Below, piece by piece: positions 24,895 to 33,123 of a stretch of DNA of 44,723 nt. Each line of letters begins with the position of its first letter. Within the stretch, counting starts at the first letter, position 1. The stretch spans positions 138,272-182,994 of the forward strand of contig DHQL01000012.1 of NCBI GenBank assembly GCA_002408085.1, written 5' to 3'. The notes under the pieces are model-generated. The model had not been told where the DNA came from, made no database searches, and saw only the letters and a list, made by a program, of their open reading frames with translations. Made by a program: the position numbers and the translations under genes. This DNA is from Spirochaeta sp. UBA5339 (lineage in GTDB: Bacteria > Spirochaetota > Spirochaetia > DSM-2461).

Positions 24895-26013
24895 TCAGCC
24901 GAAGGCCAGGGTGTGTCTGTAGTGGAAGAGGAGATTCAGAAACTCCCTGTTCTGCAGTGGATTTTCACTGAAGTAGAAGAGGTGTGAGGAACAGTCGCAG
25001 TCTGAGCATCCGAAGCTCTCAACAGAGTCCTCTGCAATTTCTGAAAGATCCGAGGCAAGGGTGCACTCCAGGGCCTTCTCCGTATATATGGGAAAATCCT
25101 TTACCTTCAGAGCCTTCTCTCTCAGATAGTCGATGTGCCATCTCTTGTTCTTCCGCTTTGCAAGATGCCTTTTCACCCTGGAACTCAGATTCTTCATCGC
25201 CGACCCTGTGTAGATATACCATCCGGCTTTAAAGTCCATCTCACCCAGGGCGCCGATCTCCACTCGGCACTCTTCGGTCTCCATCATAATCATATAGATT
25301 CCGCTGTCCTTCTCCGCCGCTCCTGATACATCCGTAAGAACGGGAACATCAAGATTGGAGAGGGTCAGGTCTCCCTCTTCTGTACAGCTGCAGCTGACGC
25401 CGTGAAAGCTGACTCTGTCTGAACAGCTCTTCATGGTCCGGGCAAAGACCGGATCAGTGTGGAGATTGGGAATAAAGGCCTTTGTATCGGGATTCATAAT
25501 GACAAAGACCACATGGGCTTCCCTGTTTTCGTCTTCGGCAATCTCAGCCAGCTCCTCTATATGTCTTGAGGCCCTGATGGAGGGAGCGTCGGGAAACATG
25601 GCTACTCCCTCTTCGATCAGGGTACAGGCCTTTACCTCAAGAAAGATCTCCCTGTCGCCGTTGTAGAGGTGCCAGTCAAATCGGGATGAGCCCCATTTGT
25701 ACTCCGCTTTTATCTCCCTGGCATCGGGAAAGAGAGCGGGGATAATCAGCTCACCCGCCACCTGGTTGGCCCGGGCAGAGTACATGGATACTGCCTGTCC
25801 GTTGTAGATCGCCGCGGCCAGGGTCCATTGGGTCTTCCGTTCGGGGCGTCCCTTCTCAAGGATCATTGTTCTACCGGGGTTCATCAGTTCGATCAGCCGG
25901 CCCGGATTGGGACAGTGGGCCCTGACGATCTCTCCGTTCACATCCACCATCACAATAAAACGGTTGGGCCGGGATACAAGGGAACCCCGGGCATCGGGGG
26001 TGAATATCTTCAA
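24895..26013 (-). CDS. sfsA: SfsA nuclease domain fused to a DUF123/GIY-YIG-like domain
   Basis: Two-domain protein of 372 residues. Residues 1 to about 225 are SfsA (about 230 in E. coli), with CPNPGRL, SSRFDWHLYNGDREIFLEVKACTL and the PD-(D/E)xK-like residues D113, E126 and K128. Residues from about 237 form a DUF123-type domain of the GIY-YIG superfamily: GIY at 238-240, GWYIYTGSA at 264-272, SSRVKRHLAKRKNKRWHIDYL. SfsA was first linked to sugar fermentation control and is now viewed as a nucleic-acid-binding nuclease-like protein. The start is TTG, six bases after the preceding gene, with a GGAG site inside that gene. Domain identity is firm; substrate is unknown. Confidence 0.9.
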   Translation of the reverse strand: MKIFTPDARGSLVSRPNRFIVMVDVNGEIVRAHCPNPGRLIELMNPGRTMILEKGRPERKTQWTLAAAIYNGQAVSMYSARANQVAGELIIPALFPDAREIKAEYKWGSSRFDWHLYNGDREIFLEVKACTLIEEGVAMFPDAPSIRASRHIEELAEIAEDENREAHVVFVIMNPDTKAFIPNLHTDPVFARTMKSCSDRVSFHGVSCSCTEEGDLTLSNLDVPVLTDVSGAAEKDSGIYMIMMETEECRVEIGALGEMDFKAGWYIYTGSAMKNLSSRVKRHLAKRKNKRWHIDYLREKALKVKDFPIYTEKALECTLASDLSEIAEDSVESFGCSDCDCSSHLFYFSENPLQNREFLNLLFHYRHTLAFG

Positions 26014-26019
26014 ACCGGA

Positions 26020-26529
26020 CTACTCCACTTCTCTGAGACTGCGGACCATATCGGGATGAGTCCAGGGGCTGTTTCCCTGTCTTGAAGCCACAAGCTCACC
26101 CCGGGAGTTGATAATATAGGCTGCGGGTACCGACTTCATAATATAGGGCTTCAGATTTGTATTGTCAGGATAGAGGTAGAGGGGGAGGAAGCAGCCCGAC
26201 TTTTCGGCAAGGTCGTAGGCCTCCACGGGGCTGTCGTTCAGATTGACCGGTGCTATCAGAATCTCATCGTCCCCCAGAAGACCCTTGAGTCTTTCTAAAA
26301 GGGGAAGGTCCGTCAGACTGGCGGGATTTGAACCGGACCAGAAGTAGAGGACCGTTACCCTGTTCCGGGTTGTGAGCTCAACCTTCTCTTCTCCCAGATA
26401 GGCGCTCAGGGGAGGGGGAATCATCCTACCTTCGGGAAAGGTAAAACCCAGGGAACTGAGCCTGGTGATATCCCCGTGGCAGAGTACGCTCAGAAGGAGA
26501 AGGGTGATTATCAGAACCGGTTTTTTCAT
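26020..26529 (-). CDS. Exported thioredoxin-fold (TlpA/redoxin-like) protein lacking the active-site cysteines
   Basis: A 169-residue protein with an N-terminal signal (about 1-18; SVLC at 14-17 could be a loose spirochaetal lipobox). The mature part follows the TlpA pattern: VTVLYFW, then a helix, IAPVNLND, PLYLYPDN, and the cis-Pro segment SVPAAYIINSRGELV. Where TlpA proteins have W-C-x-x-C, this one reads W64-S-G-S-N-P-A-S, so both redox cysteines are gone. It probably acts as a binding or structural protein rather than an oxidoreductase. An AGGAG site precedes the ATG. It lies between a CPBP protease gene and sfsA, with short spacing suggesting one operon. Confidence 0.78.
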   Translation of the reverse strand: MKKPVLIITLLLLSVLCHGDITRLSSLGFTFPEGRMIPPPLSAYLGEEKVELTTRNRVTVLYFWSGSNPASLTDLPLLERLKGLLGDDEILIAPVNLNDSPVEAYDLAEKSGCFLPLYLYPDNTNLKPYIMKSVPAAYIINSRGELVASRQGNSPWTHPDMVRSLREVE

Positions 26530-26541
26530 TGTCTTGCTCCT

Positions 26542-27225
26542 TTACAGGCTTCCTTTCCCACTCAGAAAGGAGAGAAGGATCATCAGGAAGTTAAATATAC
26601 CATGGGCGGCACTCATGGAAAACAGGGATATCTTTTTCAGGACCAGGAAGGCAAGAAAGAGTCCCGAAGCAAAGGCAAAGAGGGCTGCGGGAACTCCCTC
26701 GTAGAGGTGCCCCAGGCTGAAGAGTGTATTGATAATCAGTACAGAGCTCAGAGGAGTGAAGCCGCTCTGCCTCAGTCTGAAGTAGCCGTAGCCCCTGAAG
26801 AAAAACTCCTCCATCGAAGCAGCACAGAGACAGGTAACCAGGCTGGGGACCAGCATAATGCCCCGGGTTATCAGAACGGGGTTCTCCATCCCGGGAGGGA
26901 GCAGGAAGGTAAGGATCAGGGTGTAGATTCCATATAGGATTCCCAGCCCCCCAAGGGTGATCAGCATATGAGTGATTCTGAGCTCTCCCGCAAAGGCTGA
27001 AGGGTAGAGGTCATCCTGTGACGGGGTCTTCCTGAAGAGATAGAGTATCAGGGAGATAACAAGCAGTGCCTGAAGTACCGACTGACTGTGGAAAGCCGGA
27101 AGATCAAAGAGTCCCGGCAGCATCGCTGTCTGAGCCAGATAGGCAGGGAGGAAAATTATCAGAAAAAAAAGAGGAAATTCGGCCTTGTCCGGAATTGACG
27201 GTATATTTATAGTAATTCTGTTCAC
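26542..27225 (-). CDS. CPBP-family intramembrane metalloprotease
   Basis: Membrane protein of the CAAX-protease/bacteriocin-processing (CPBP, Abi) family, 227 residues from the chosen start and probably about seven membrane segments. The conserved motifs are present: EEFFFRG with Glu139, Glu140 and Arg144; a His in LFSLGHLYEG (H173); and HGIFN with H208 and N212. The GTG at 27225 has a GGGTGG stretch about ten bases upstream; a TTG at 27246 in the same frame has no ribosome site. Substrate is unknown. It is the first gene of the 27225-24895 minus-strand group. Confidence 0.85.
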   Translation of the reverse strand: MNRITINIPSIPDKAEFPLFFLIIFLPAYLAQTAMLPGLFDLPAFHSQSVLQALLVISLILYLFRKTPSQDDLYPSAFAGELRITHMLITLGGLGILYGIYTLILTFLLPPGMENPVLITRGIMLVPSLVTCLCAASMEEFFFRGYGYFRLRQSGFTPLSSVLIINTLFSLGHLYEGVPAALFAFASGLFLAFLVLKKISLFSMSAAHGIFNFLMILLSFLSGKGSL

Positions 27226-27338
27226 TGAAAAACCACCCTGTTTCAATGAATAGTCTATCTTATCCGTGGATTGTTGAAAACTCCCGGGTTCAATATGTAA
27301 GAAAAGCAGAGTTTTTTGCCGATAATTGAGGATAGTTT

Positions 27339-28526
27339 ATGAGTATTCTTTACAGCTTTCTGACCGTGCTAATAATAATCTCATCTGTTCCTCTTCTGCT
27401 GGCAGTCAGAAAAGGCCTCGCCTCGGTGGATTGGGTTGAGTTCTACTCCATGGGAAAGGATGCGGGTTTCAGTTTCCGGGAGATCAATCTGCTCCGGAAG
27501 GTTGCGGTGGTCAACAAGCATCAGAAGCCCTCATCCCTGTTCTGGTCCATCGATGTACTGGACAAGTCTCTTGCTGGAATCCATTCTCAGATTGAGAAGG
27601 AGAAAGATCCTGAGTACAGGGACTATCTGGAATACCTTCTGAAGAAACTCTACAGCTACAGAAAGAGTGTTGAGTTTCAGAAGCCCCGGTACAACAGAGG
27701 CATTGAATCCACCTTTGATATCTCGGTCAATCAGGTGGTTAAACTCAAGGTGGACGGTCTGGGAATCTATGAGTGTTCGGTTCTTGAGAATAACAGAAAC
27801 TATATTCTGGTAACCTATCCCAAGGGACCTCCCGTTCCTGTAGGATACAGCTGGCGGGACAGAACCCTTAATGTTTACTTCTGGAGACGGGAGGATGCGG
27901 GATACTTTTTTCAGTCCCGTATTATGGAGGGCTATCCCGACAGAGAGTTCAAAACCCTGCGCATGTCCCACTCGGATGTGGTCTTAAGGAGCCAGAAACG
28001 GCGCTCTGTCAGAACCAGCTGCAAGCTCCCTGCACAGCTGTATCCCATGAAAAGCCTTAAAACATCCAGTCAGCAGCCTGAGAGTAAACCGGGGCTGCGC
28101 TGTATTATACAGGATATCTCCGAGGACGGTGCGGCGGTGCTGATCGGCGGGAAGGGAACGGTCAATATGGCCTGTAAGCTGCAGATGGATCTCTTCGGCC
28201 GCATAGCGGTGCTCCGGGGAATTGTACGGACCATTGATTATGACAATGACAGAAACCTCACTGTTCTGCATATTCAGGCGGAAGAGCCTGATGAACAGTC
28301 CCGTTATCTGATTCTGGCCTTTGTGTATGATATCTACAGAGGGGAGCAGAAGCCCGGGGGAACTCCCGTTGTGTCAAGTGACGGACTGGTGGACAATGCC
28401 ATTCCCTCGGCGGAGGAGGTCTTTTCGGAGCCCGTAATCACCGGTGATGATCTGCCTGAAGAAGAAGAAGAGCTGGAAGCCCTTGAGGCAGTAGATGAAG
28501 AACTGCCCACTTTTGACTATGACTAA
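27339..28526 (+). CDS. Membrane-anchored PilZ-domain protein (YcgR-like)
   Basis: Predicted cyclic-di-GMP effector of 395 residues. An N-terminal membrane segment (about 4-23) is followed by a helical region. A YcgR-N-like beta domain spans about 125-200, and a PilZ domain starts near 215. The c-di-GMP motif is complete: R-x3-R as RRSVR (221-225) and D259-x-S261-x-x-G264 in DISEDG. An acidic tail (EEEEELEALEAVDEE) closes the protein. The likely role is control of motility or envelope by c-di-GMP. It has its own promoter region in the 27247-27338 gap and seems monocistronic. Confidence 0.85.
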   Translation: MSILYSFLTVLIIISSVPLLLAVRKGLASVDWVEFYSMGKDAGFSFREINLLRKVAVVNKHQKPSSLFWSIDVLDKSLAGIHSQIEKEKDPEYRDYLEYLLKKLYSYRKSVEFQKPRYNRGIESTFDISVNQVVKLKVDGLGIYECSVLENNRNYILVTYPKGPPVPVGYSWRDRTLNVYFWRREDAGYFFQSRIMEGYPDREFKTLRMSHSDVVLRSQKRRSVRTSCKLPAQLYPMKSLKTSSQQPESKPGLRCIIQDISEDGAAVLIGGKGTVNMACKLQMDLFGRIAVLRGIVRTIDYDNDRNLTVLHIQAEEPDEQSRYLILAFVYDIYRGEQKPGGTPVVSSDGLVDNAIPSAEEVFSEPVITGDDLPEEEEELEALEAVDEELPTFDYD

Positions 28527-28580
28527 GCTGCTTCTTAATAGAAATCACATCTATACTTTTCTTTACATTTTTCATGCTTC

Positions 28581-28597
28581 GTATTAAGTTTTAATAC
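28581..28597. promoter_or_regulatory. Perfect inverted repeat upstream of the repeat lipoprotein
   Basis: GTATTAA at 28581-28587 and TTAATAC at 28591-28597 are separated by three bases. The position, about 50 bases before the ATG, suits an operator overlapping a promoter. No strong -35/-10 pair is obvious. Confidence 0.35.
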
Positions 28598-28649
28598 TAG
28601 CGAGGCAGTACTCTCCTCTGCTTCCCCACGATTGGAAGGAGATCACAAC

Positions 28650-29528
28650 ATGGTAAAATTTTTGAAACAAACAGGAATTCTGTTCCTGCTGCTGGCGCTT
28701 TTCAGCTGTGCCACAGCTCCTGACTCGGGAGTCACGGAAACAACGGCGTCCGGTTCTGCAGAGCAGGCATCCGAGGAAAAGGAAGCTGTCTGGGTTACCG
28801 TCAAGGCTGATGAGTTTCTTGTCTCCCAGGAGACCGTCAAGTATGAGGATGGATTTATTGACGGTTACAGGCTCTATGACTATAACGATGATGGAAACAT
28901 TATCAACAAGGTTCAGGTCGGTTCAGATGAGAGAGTCATCTCAGAAGAGGATTTCGAGTATAATGCAGACGGTCTTCTTGTAAGAAGCCGCTTCTCATCC
29001 GGCGGAGAAGAGATCTCCTACTCCGAATATAAATACAACGGAAGCAAGCAGCTTATTGAAGAGGGGTATTACAGCCCTGAAGGCGATCTGCTTTCGGTAT
29101 CCAGCTATGAATACAACTCAATGGGACTGCTGAGTAAATGGATTTCCGGTGACAGTGGTGGAATTCCCATGATGTACACCGAGTATATGTACAAAAAGGA
29201 CAAGCTTGTTCAACTCAACTATTTTATGCCAGACGGCGATATGGAAGGGTTTACCAAGATGGAGTACGACGGGGATGTTCTTGTAATGGAAGCCTCCTAC
29301 TCCGCAAGTTCAAAGCTTGAGAAGAAGACAGAGTATGCCCTGGAAAACGGACTGATCAGCTCCGCTTCCTTCTACTCCGGCAACAACCTTATGAGGGTTG
29401 TTGAGTATCAGTACGATGATGCGGGCAATGTCGTTGTAGAAACCACAAAAAACAAGCGTGGTTCTATCATTGATATTGTTGAAAAAGAGTATGTCGTTTT
29501 ATCAGTTGAAAAGAAAGTTCTGCAGTAG
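28650..29528 (+). CDS. Lipoprotein with YD-like/MORN-like repeats
   Basis: Exported lipoprotein of 292 residues. The signal ends in the lipobox LFSC, with Cys20 as the lipidated residue. After a Ser/Thr/Glu-rich stretch the protein consists of about eight tandem 20-25-residue units of the form YxYNxxGxLxxxxxYxxxGxL (for example FEYNADGLLVRSRFSSGGE, YKYNGSKQLIEEGYYSPEGD, YEYNSMGLLSKWI). These resemble YD or MORN-type beta repeats. The ATG at 28650 has AAGGAG at 28636-28641; an in-frame ATG at 28632 would spoil the signal peptide. It is cotranscribed with the next gene (nine-base gap). Confidence 0.82.
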   Translation: MVKFLKQTGILFLLLALFSCATAPDSGVTETTASGSAEQASEEKEAVWVTVKADEFLVSQETVKYEDGFIDGYRLYDYNDDGNIINKVQVGSDERVISEEDFEYNADGLLVRSRFSSGGEEISYSEYKYNGSKQLIEEGYYSPEGDLLSVSSYEYNSMGLLSKWISGDSGGIPMMYTEYMYKKDKLVQLNYFMPDGDMEGFTKMEYDGDVLVMEASYSASSKLEKKTEYALENGLISSASFYSGNNLMRVVEYQYDDAGNVVVETTKNKRGSIIDIVEKEYVVLSVEKKVLQ

Positions 29529-29537
29529 GGAGTTCAC

Positions 29538-30719
29538 ATGTGTAAAAAGACAGTAGTAATAATAAGTTTTTTATTGTTTTCAGCCAATCTGGTTCCTTTG
29601 TTCTCCAACTCAGCTGAGGTTTGGAGCCGTCTTTACAGACGGTCCAGCTCTCTTGAGCAGAAAGAGATGGTTCTGGAGAATATTGTCAGACTCAATGACC
29701 GGGCTGTCGAGCCGGTTCTGATTGAGGCCATTGATGAAATGATAGCCAATCAGGAGAAGTTCAGAGGCGACAGGGCTTTGATGCTCAAGTGGGTGGAGAT
29801 GACCGATATGATTGTCAAGGCTCTCGGCAGTATGAAGTCCAGAGATGCCGAAGATCAGGTCTGGTTTGTTGTGAATCATCCGGCAGACAACTCTCTTCTG
29901 AAGGCCAATGCCCTGATAGCTCTTGGTGAGATGCGGGCAACAACCTATGCCTCCGATATTTCAACAATGCTCCGGAATCTGAACTTCAACACCCAGCAAA
30001 GCAACAGAGAGAGCGCTGAAATTGAAGCCTATGCCTGTGTTCTGGCTCTTCAGAAGATGAGACAGCCCGTAGGTTTCGAGCCGGTTTTCTATGCGGCTAC
30101 AGGCTGGTACTCCAGAAGAACAAAGGATCTGGCTGTGGAAGCCTTGAAGACCATTGCCGATGATCCCACCGAACAGATTCTTGGAATTATGGTCAATGCT
30201 GACTACAGCACCAAGAGGACCGCTCTGGCAGTTGAAAACAACTCCAATGCTCCCCTTGAGAATAAAAACAGTGTAGCCGTAACGGCCCTGGAAGAGGGCC
30301 TCAAGTATCAGACAAATGATAGATCCGAGCAGGACGATCTTTCAAAACTGCGGATTGATGCCATTAAAAGCCTTATTCAGAACGAGGCAAAGACCGATGA
30401 TGCGGTACCTCTTCTGAAGACAACCATAGACCGTGCCAGCGATTTCAATGAGACGATCTATGCCTACTATGCCCTGGGAGTCATCGCCAGCGATGCGGCG
30501 GTGGATGTGCTTTCAGAGAAGCTGATAATGTATAATGAGCGTCAGGCTTCCGGGCTCAATGCCAGCCAGGCACAGCTGGATTATATCCGGCAGATTATCA
30601 ACTCCATTGGAATGAGCGGCAACAGCCGGGGCATGTCGGCCCTGACGGAGGTTCAGTTCTCCAACTACACCCCCGCCATAAACAGACTGGCCAAGCAGGC
30701 CATGGAGAAGCTGCAGTAG
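29538..30719 (+). CDS. Exported HEAT-like repeat protein
   Basis: A 393-residue protein with a signal peptide (about 1-24). The mature part is helical with HEAT/ARM-like repeats: AVEPVLIEAIDEMIANQ, LKANALIALGEMRATTYA, LAVEALKTIADDPTEQILG, LRIDAIKSLIQNEAKTDDAV, YAYYALGVIASDAAVDVL. It is probably a periplasmic scaffold or adaptor. It follows the repeat lipoprotein by nine bases with an AGGGAG site and ends in a good terminator, so the two form a two-gene unit. No catalytic motif is seen, and I do not recognise a named family. Confidence 0.8.
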   Translation: MCKKTVVIISFLLFSANLVPLFSNSAEVWSRLYRRSSSLEQKEMVLENIVRLNDRAVEPVLIEAIDEMIANQEKFRGDRALMLKWVEMTDMIVKALGSMKSRDAEDQVWFVVNHPADNSLLKANALIALGEMRATTYASDISTMLRNLNFNTQQSNRESAEIEAYACVLALQKMRQPVGFEPVFYAATGWYSRRTKDLAVEALKTIADDPTEQILGIMVNADYSTKRTALAVENNSNAPLENKNSVAVTALEEGLKYQTNDRSEQDDLSKLRIDAIKSLIQNEAKTDDAVPLLKTTIDRASDFNETIYAYYALGVIASDAAVDVLSEKLIMYNERQASGLNASQAQLDYIRQIINSIGMSGNSRGMSALTEVQFSNYTPAINRLAKQAMEKLQ

Positions 30720-30751
30720 TCTGCGCCGCTCCTTGATTTATTGAATGACGA

Positions 30752-30779
30752 AGGCTCCGGGGAACCGGAGTCTTTTTTT
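30752..30779 (+). terminator. Rho-independent terminator after the HEAT-like gene
   Basis: AGGCTCCGG (30752-30760) pairs with CCGGAGTCT (30765-30773), with one G-T pair and a GGAA tetraloop, followed by a T-run to 30779. Confidence 0.85.
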
Positions 30780-30842
30780 GTCTGCCTCGAATTTGGCCGG
30801 GATCTTTAAAATCAACGGACCCGTTCCTGCCTTATTGAGGGT

Positions 30843-32252
30843 ATGAAAACTGTCCCACTGGGCGTCCTTCTTCCGGGGACGGCCCTGATTTATACGGCTC
30901 TGCAGCCCTTTTCTCTCTCCCCATTGATTTATCTTCCTCTCACACTCCTGGGTGTCTACTGTCTGATAAATGGCAGGAAAGCCACTCTCTCCTTTGGCGG
31001 GCTGCTTCTTTTTCTTGTTCTGTCCATGGGGATTTACCGCAGAAGTACGGCGGTGTATCTTCCCTTTCCCGCGGAGGACTGTGTCCGTCTGAAGGGCAGG
31101 CTTACGGCAGAACCCTCTTGGAACAGCCGGGGAAATCTGATCTTCACACTTGAAATGGAAGAACTGGAGCAGCACTCGGGTGCACAGGCGGCGGGGAAGG
31201 GGAGTATACGGGTCTCCCTCTCCGAACAGGAGGCCTTCAGTCCGGAGAGCTGGCTGAGGGGGGACTCGGTGGATCTGGAGGGGCGTTTTACCGTGGATGG
31301 AACTCTCTTCTTCGGGAAATCTCTGCTTGTCTATGAATCCACTGGTCCGGGGCGGTTCAGAAGGTGGATTGTCAACAGGGTCCACAGGAAGGCTGAGGCC
31401 CTGTCGGAGTTCTCTGCCTCCCTTCTGCCGGCCCTGGTTCTGGGGCTGAAGCATCCCGATCAGGATCGCAGTTCGGCTCTGTTCCGGGAAACCGGTACGG
31501 CTCATATAATCGCTCTGTCGGGCTTTCACTCTGGCTTGGTGGCACTGCTGCTCTATCTGCTCTTCAAGAGGCCCGCCGGTCACAGGGGAGCCCTTGTCCT
31601 TTCGGCACTGGGGCTGCTGGTCTACCTCTATCTGGCAGGGCCGAAGCCATCGCTGATCCGCTCGGTTCTGATGTATCAGATCATCATCCTCTGCAAGCTG
31701 AAGCATGTCCGGCCGGATCTGAAGAAGGTGCTGGCCGCATCATATCTTGTTAGTGCCCTTATCTGTCCCGCCTCACTCCACACTCTGAGTGCCCGGCTCT
31801 CCTATCTGGCCCTCTGGGGAATCCTGTCCGGGAGCACCCTGCTTGCGGGAGTTCTGCCAATGTGGATTCCATTAGGCCTGAGGACCGCTCTGGGAGCTTC
31901 CATGGCGGCGCAGCTCTGGACCCTTCCTCTGGTGCTTTTCAGCTTCGGAGTCTGGTATCCCGCCGGACTGGCCGCATCCCTTGTACTGACACCCCTGGTC
32001 ACCCTCTATATGTACAGCGGAATACTTTACCTCTTTCTGCCTGATTTATCCCTGCTTACGGCGCTGCCGGTGCTTTTATGCCGTATCCTGGAAAAAATGA
32101 TGGTTTTCTCAGCAGGTTTTTTTGTGAAGATACCCTCTCTTTCACTGACAGAGCCGGGGCCGGGTCTTTTCCTCCTCCTTCTCTTTCCGTTATTATTAGG
32201 CGTTATTTACGCACCCGGGAGGTTATCGTGGAAAAAGAGAATCTGGACCTGA
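30843..32252 (+). CDS. comEC: ComEC/Rec2-type DNA-uptake channel protein, short form
   Basis: Polytopic membrane protein related to the competence channel that passes single-stranded DNA across the inner membrane. It has 469 residues. An N-terminal OB-like (DUF4131) segment includes LKGRLTAEPSWNSRGNLIF and LRGDSVDLEGRF. The competence domain follows, with the hallmark GTAHIIALSGFHSGL at about 218-232 and many hydrophobic helices. The C-terminal metallo-beta-lactamase domain of full-length ComEC (about 750 residues in B. subtilis) is absent. The frame ends 25 bases inside ksgA. I know comEC next to ksgA from Borrelia (memory). No other competence gene is in the window. Confidence 0.87.
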   Translation: MKTVPLGVLLPGTALIYTALQPFSLSPLIYLPLTLLGVYCLINGRKATLSFGGLLLFLVLSMGIYRRSTAVYLPFPAEDCVRLKGRLTAEPSWNSRGNLIFTLEMEELEQHSGAQAAGKGSIRVSLSEQEAFSPESWLRGDSVDLEGRFTVDGTLFFGKSLLVYESTGPGRFRRWIVNRVHRKAEALSEFSASLLPALVLGLKHPDQDRSSALFRETGTAHIIALSGFHSGLVALLLYLLFKRPAGHRGALVLSALGLLVYLYLAGPKPSLIRSVLMYQIIILCKLKHVRPDLKKVLAASYLVSALICPASLHTLSARLSYLALWGILSGSTLLAGVLPMWIPLGLRTALGASMAAQLWTLPLVLFSFGVWYPAGLAASLVLTPLVTLYMYSGILYLFLPDLSLLTALPVLLCRILEKMMVFSAGFFVKIPSLSLTEPGPGLFLLLLFPLLLGVIYAPGRLSWKKRIWT

Positions 32253-33118
32253 ATTACGACTCAGTGTCTGAGATAAAGATACTGCTTGATATGATGGGGC
32301 TGGGCCCCCGTAAGCGATGGGGACAGAATTTTCTGATCAACAAGGGAGCCAGAGAGAAGATCATCAGACAGCTCGACCTTCAGGAAGATGAACGCCTCTG
32401 GGAGATCGGTCCGGGCCTCGGAGCCATGACCAAGATGGCCGCTGCCTATCCCGTTGACTTTACCGCCTTTGAGATCGATCCCGGTTATGTGGAGTACCTG
32501 ACCCGTGCCATGGCAAAATTCCCACGGTTCTCACTTGTTGCAGGTGATGTGATCAAGACCTGGGAAGCCGAGAGGGACGCCAATGGTGCCCCCGACAAGG
32601 TGCTGGGGAACCTCCCCTATAATGCGGCATCCGCCATTATCGCCGATTTTGTGGAGAAGAATATGCTTCCCTCCCGTCTGGTGCTGACTGTTCAGGCCGA
32701 AATGGGTGACAGAATGACGGCGAAACCGGGAAACAAGAACTACTCCTCCTTTTCCATACTCTGTCAGTCCGCCTTTGATGTAAAGGACTGCGGAACCCTT
32801 AAACCCGGTTCCTTTTATCCCGTACCCCGGGTGGGCTCAAAGATTGTTATGTGCTCTCCCCACGGCAAGTACGACGGTATGAAGGACAGACTGCTCTTTC
32901 AGCAGCTGATCCGGGATATTTTTGTTTCACGGCGCAAGACCATTCAGAATAACCTGAGCTCCATGGCGGGACAGCGTTTTGCCCGCTTCGGTAAAGAGCT
33001 CCTCTTCAAGGTTTTTGAGGAAGAGGGAATCGATCTTACCTGGCGTCCCGAGAAGGTGACTGTGGAGCAGTTTGTCTCTCTCTCCGACCGCCTTGCTGAT
33101 GTAGATCCCAAGGGCTGA
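32228..33118 (+). CDS. ksgA: 16S rRNA (adenine(1518)/(1519)-N6)-dimethyltransferase
   Basis: Dimethylates two adjacent adenines near the 3' end of 16S rRNA; also called RsmA. From the GTG at 32228 it has 296 residues. Motifs: RKRWGQNFLINKGAREKI, SAM motif EIGPGLGAMT and the catalytic NLPYNAAS. The frame extends upstream to an ATG at 32078, which would lie deep inside comEC. The GTG is preferred because GGGAGG at 32217-32222 precedes it and the family N-terminus starts soon after. The 25-base overlap with comEC implies coupling. Confidence 0.93.
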   Translation: MEKENLDLNYDSVSEIKILLDMMGLGPRKRWGQNFLINKGAREKIIRQLDLQEDERLWEIGPGLGAMTKMAAAYPVDFTAFEIDPGYVEYLTRAMAKFPRFSLVAGDVIKTWEAERDANGAPDKVLGNLPYNAASAIIADFVEKNMLPSRLVLTVQAEMGDRMTAKPGNKNYSSFSILCQSAFDVKDCGTLKPGSFYPVPRVGSKIVMCSPHGKYDGMKDRLLFQQLIRDIFVSRRKTIQNNLSSMAGQRFARFGKELLFKVFEEEGIDLTWRPEKVTVEQFVSLSDRLADVDPKG

Positions 33119-33123
33119 TATCC

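Noticed and set aside
30738..31706. Minus-strand frame of 322 codons overlapping comEC
   Set aside because: Gln/Arg/Pro-rich antisense frame that also runs over the preceding terminator; the plus-strand ComEC motifs are clear.
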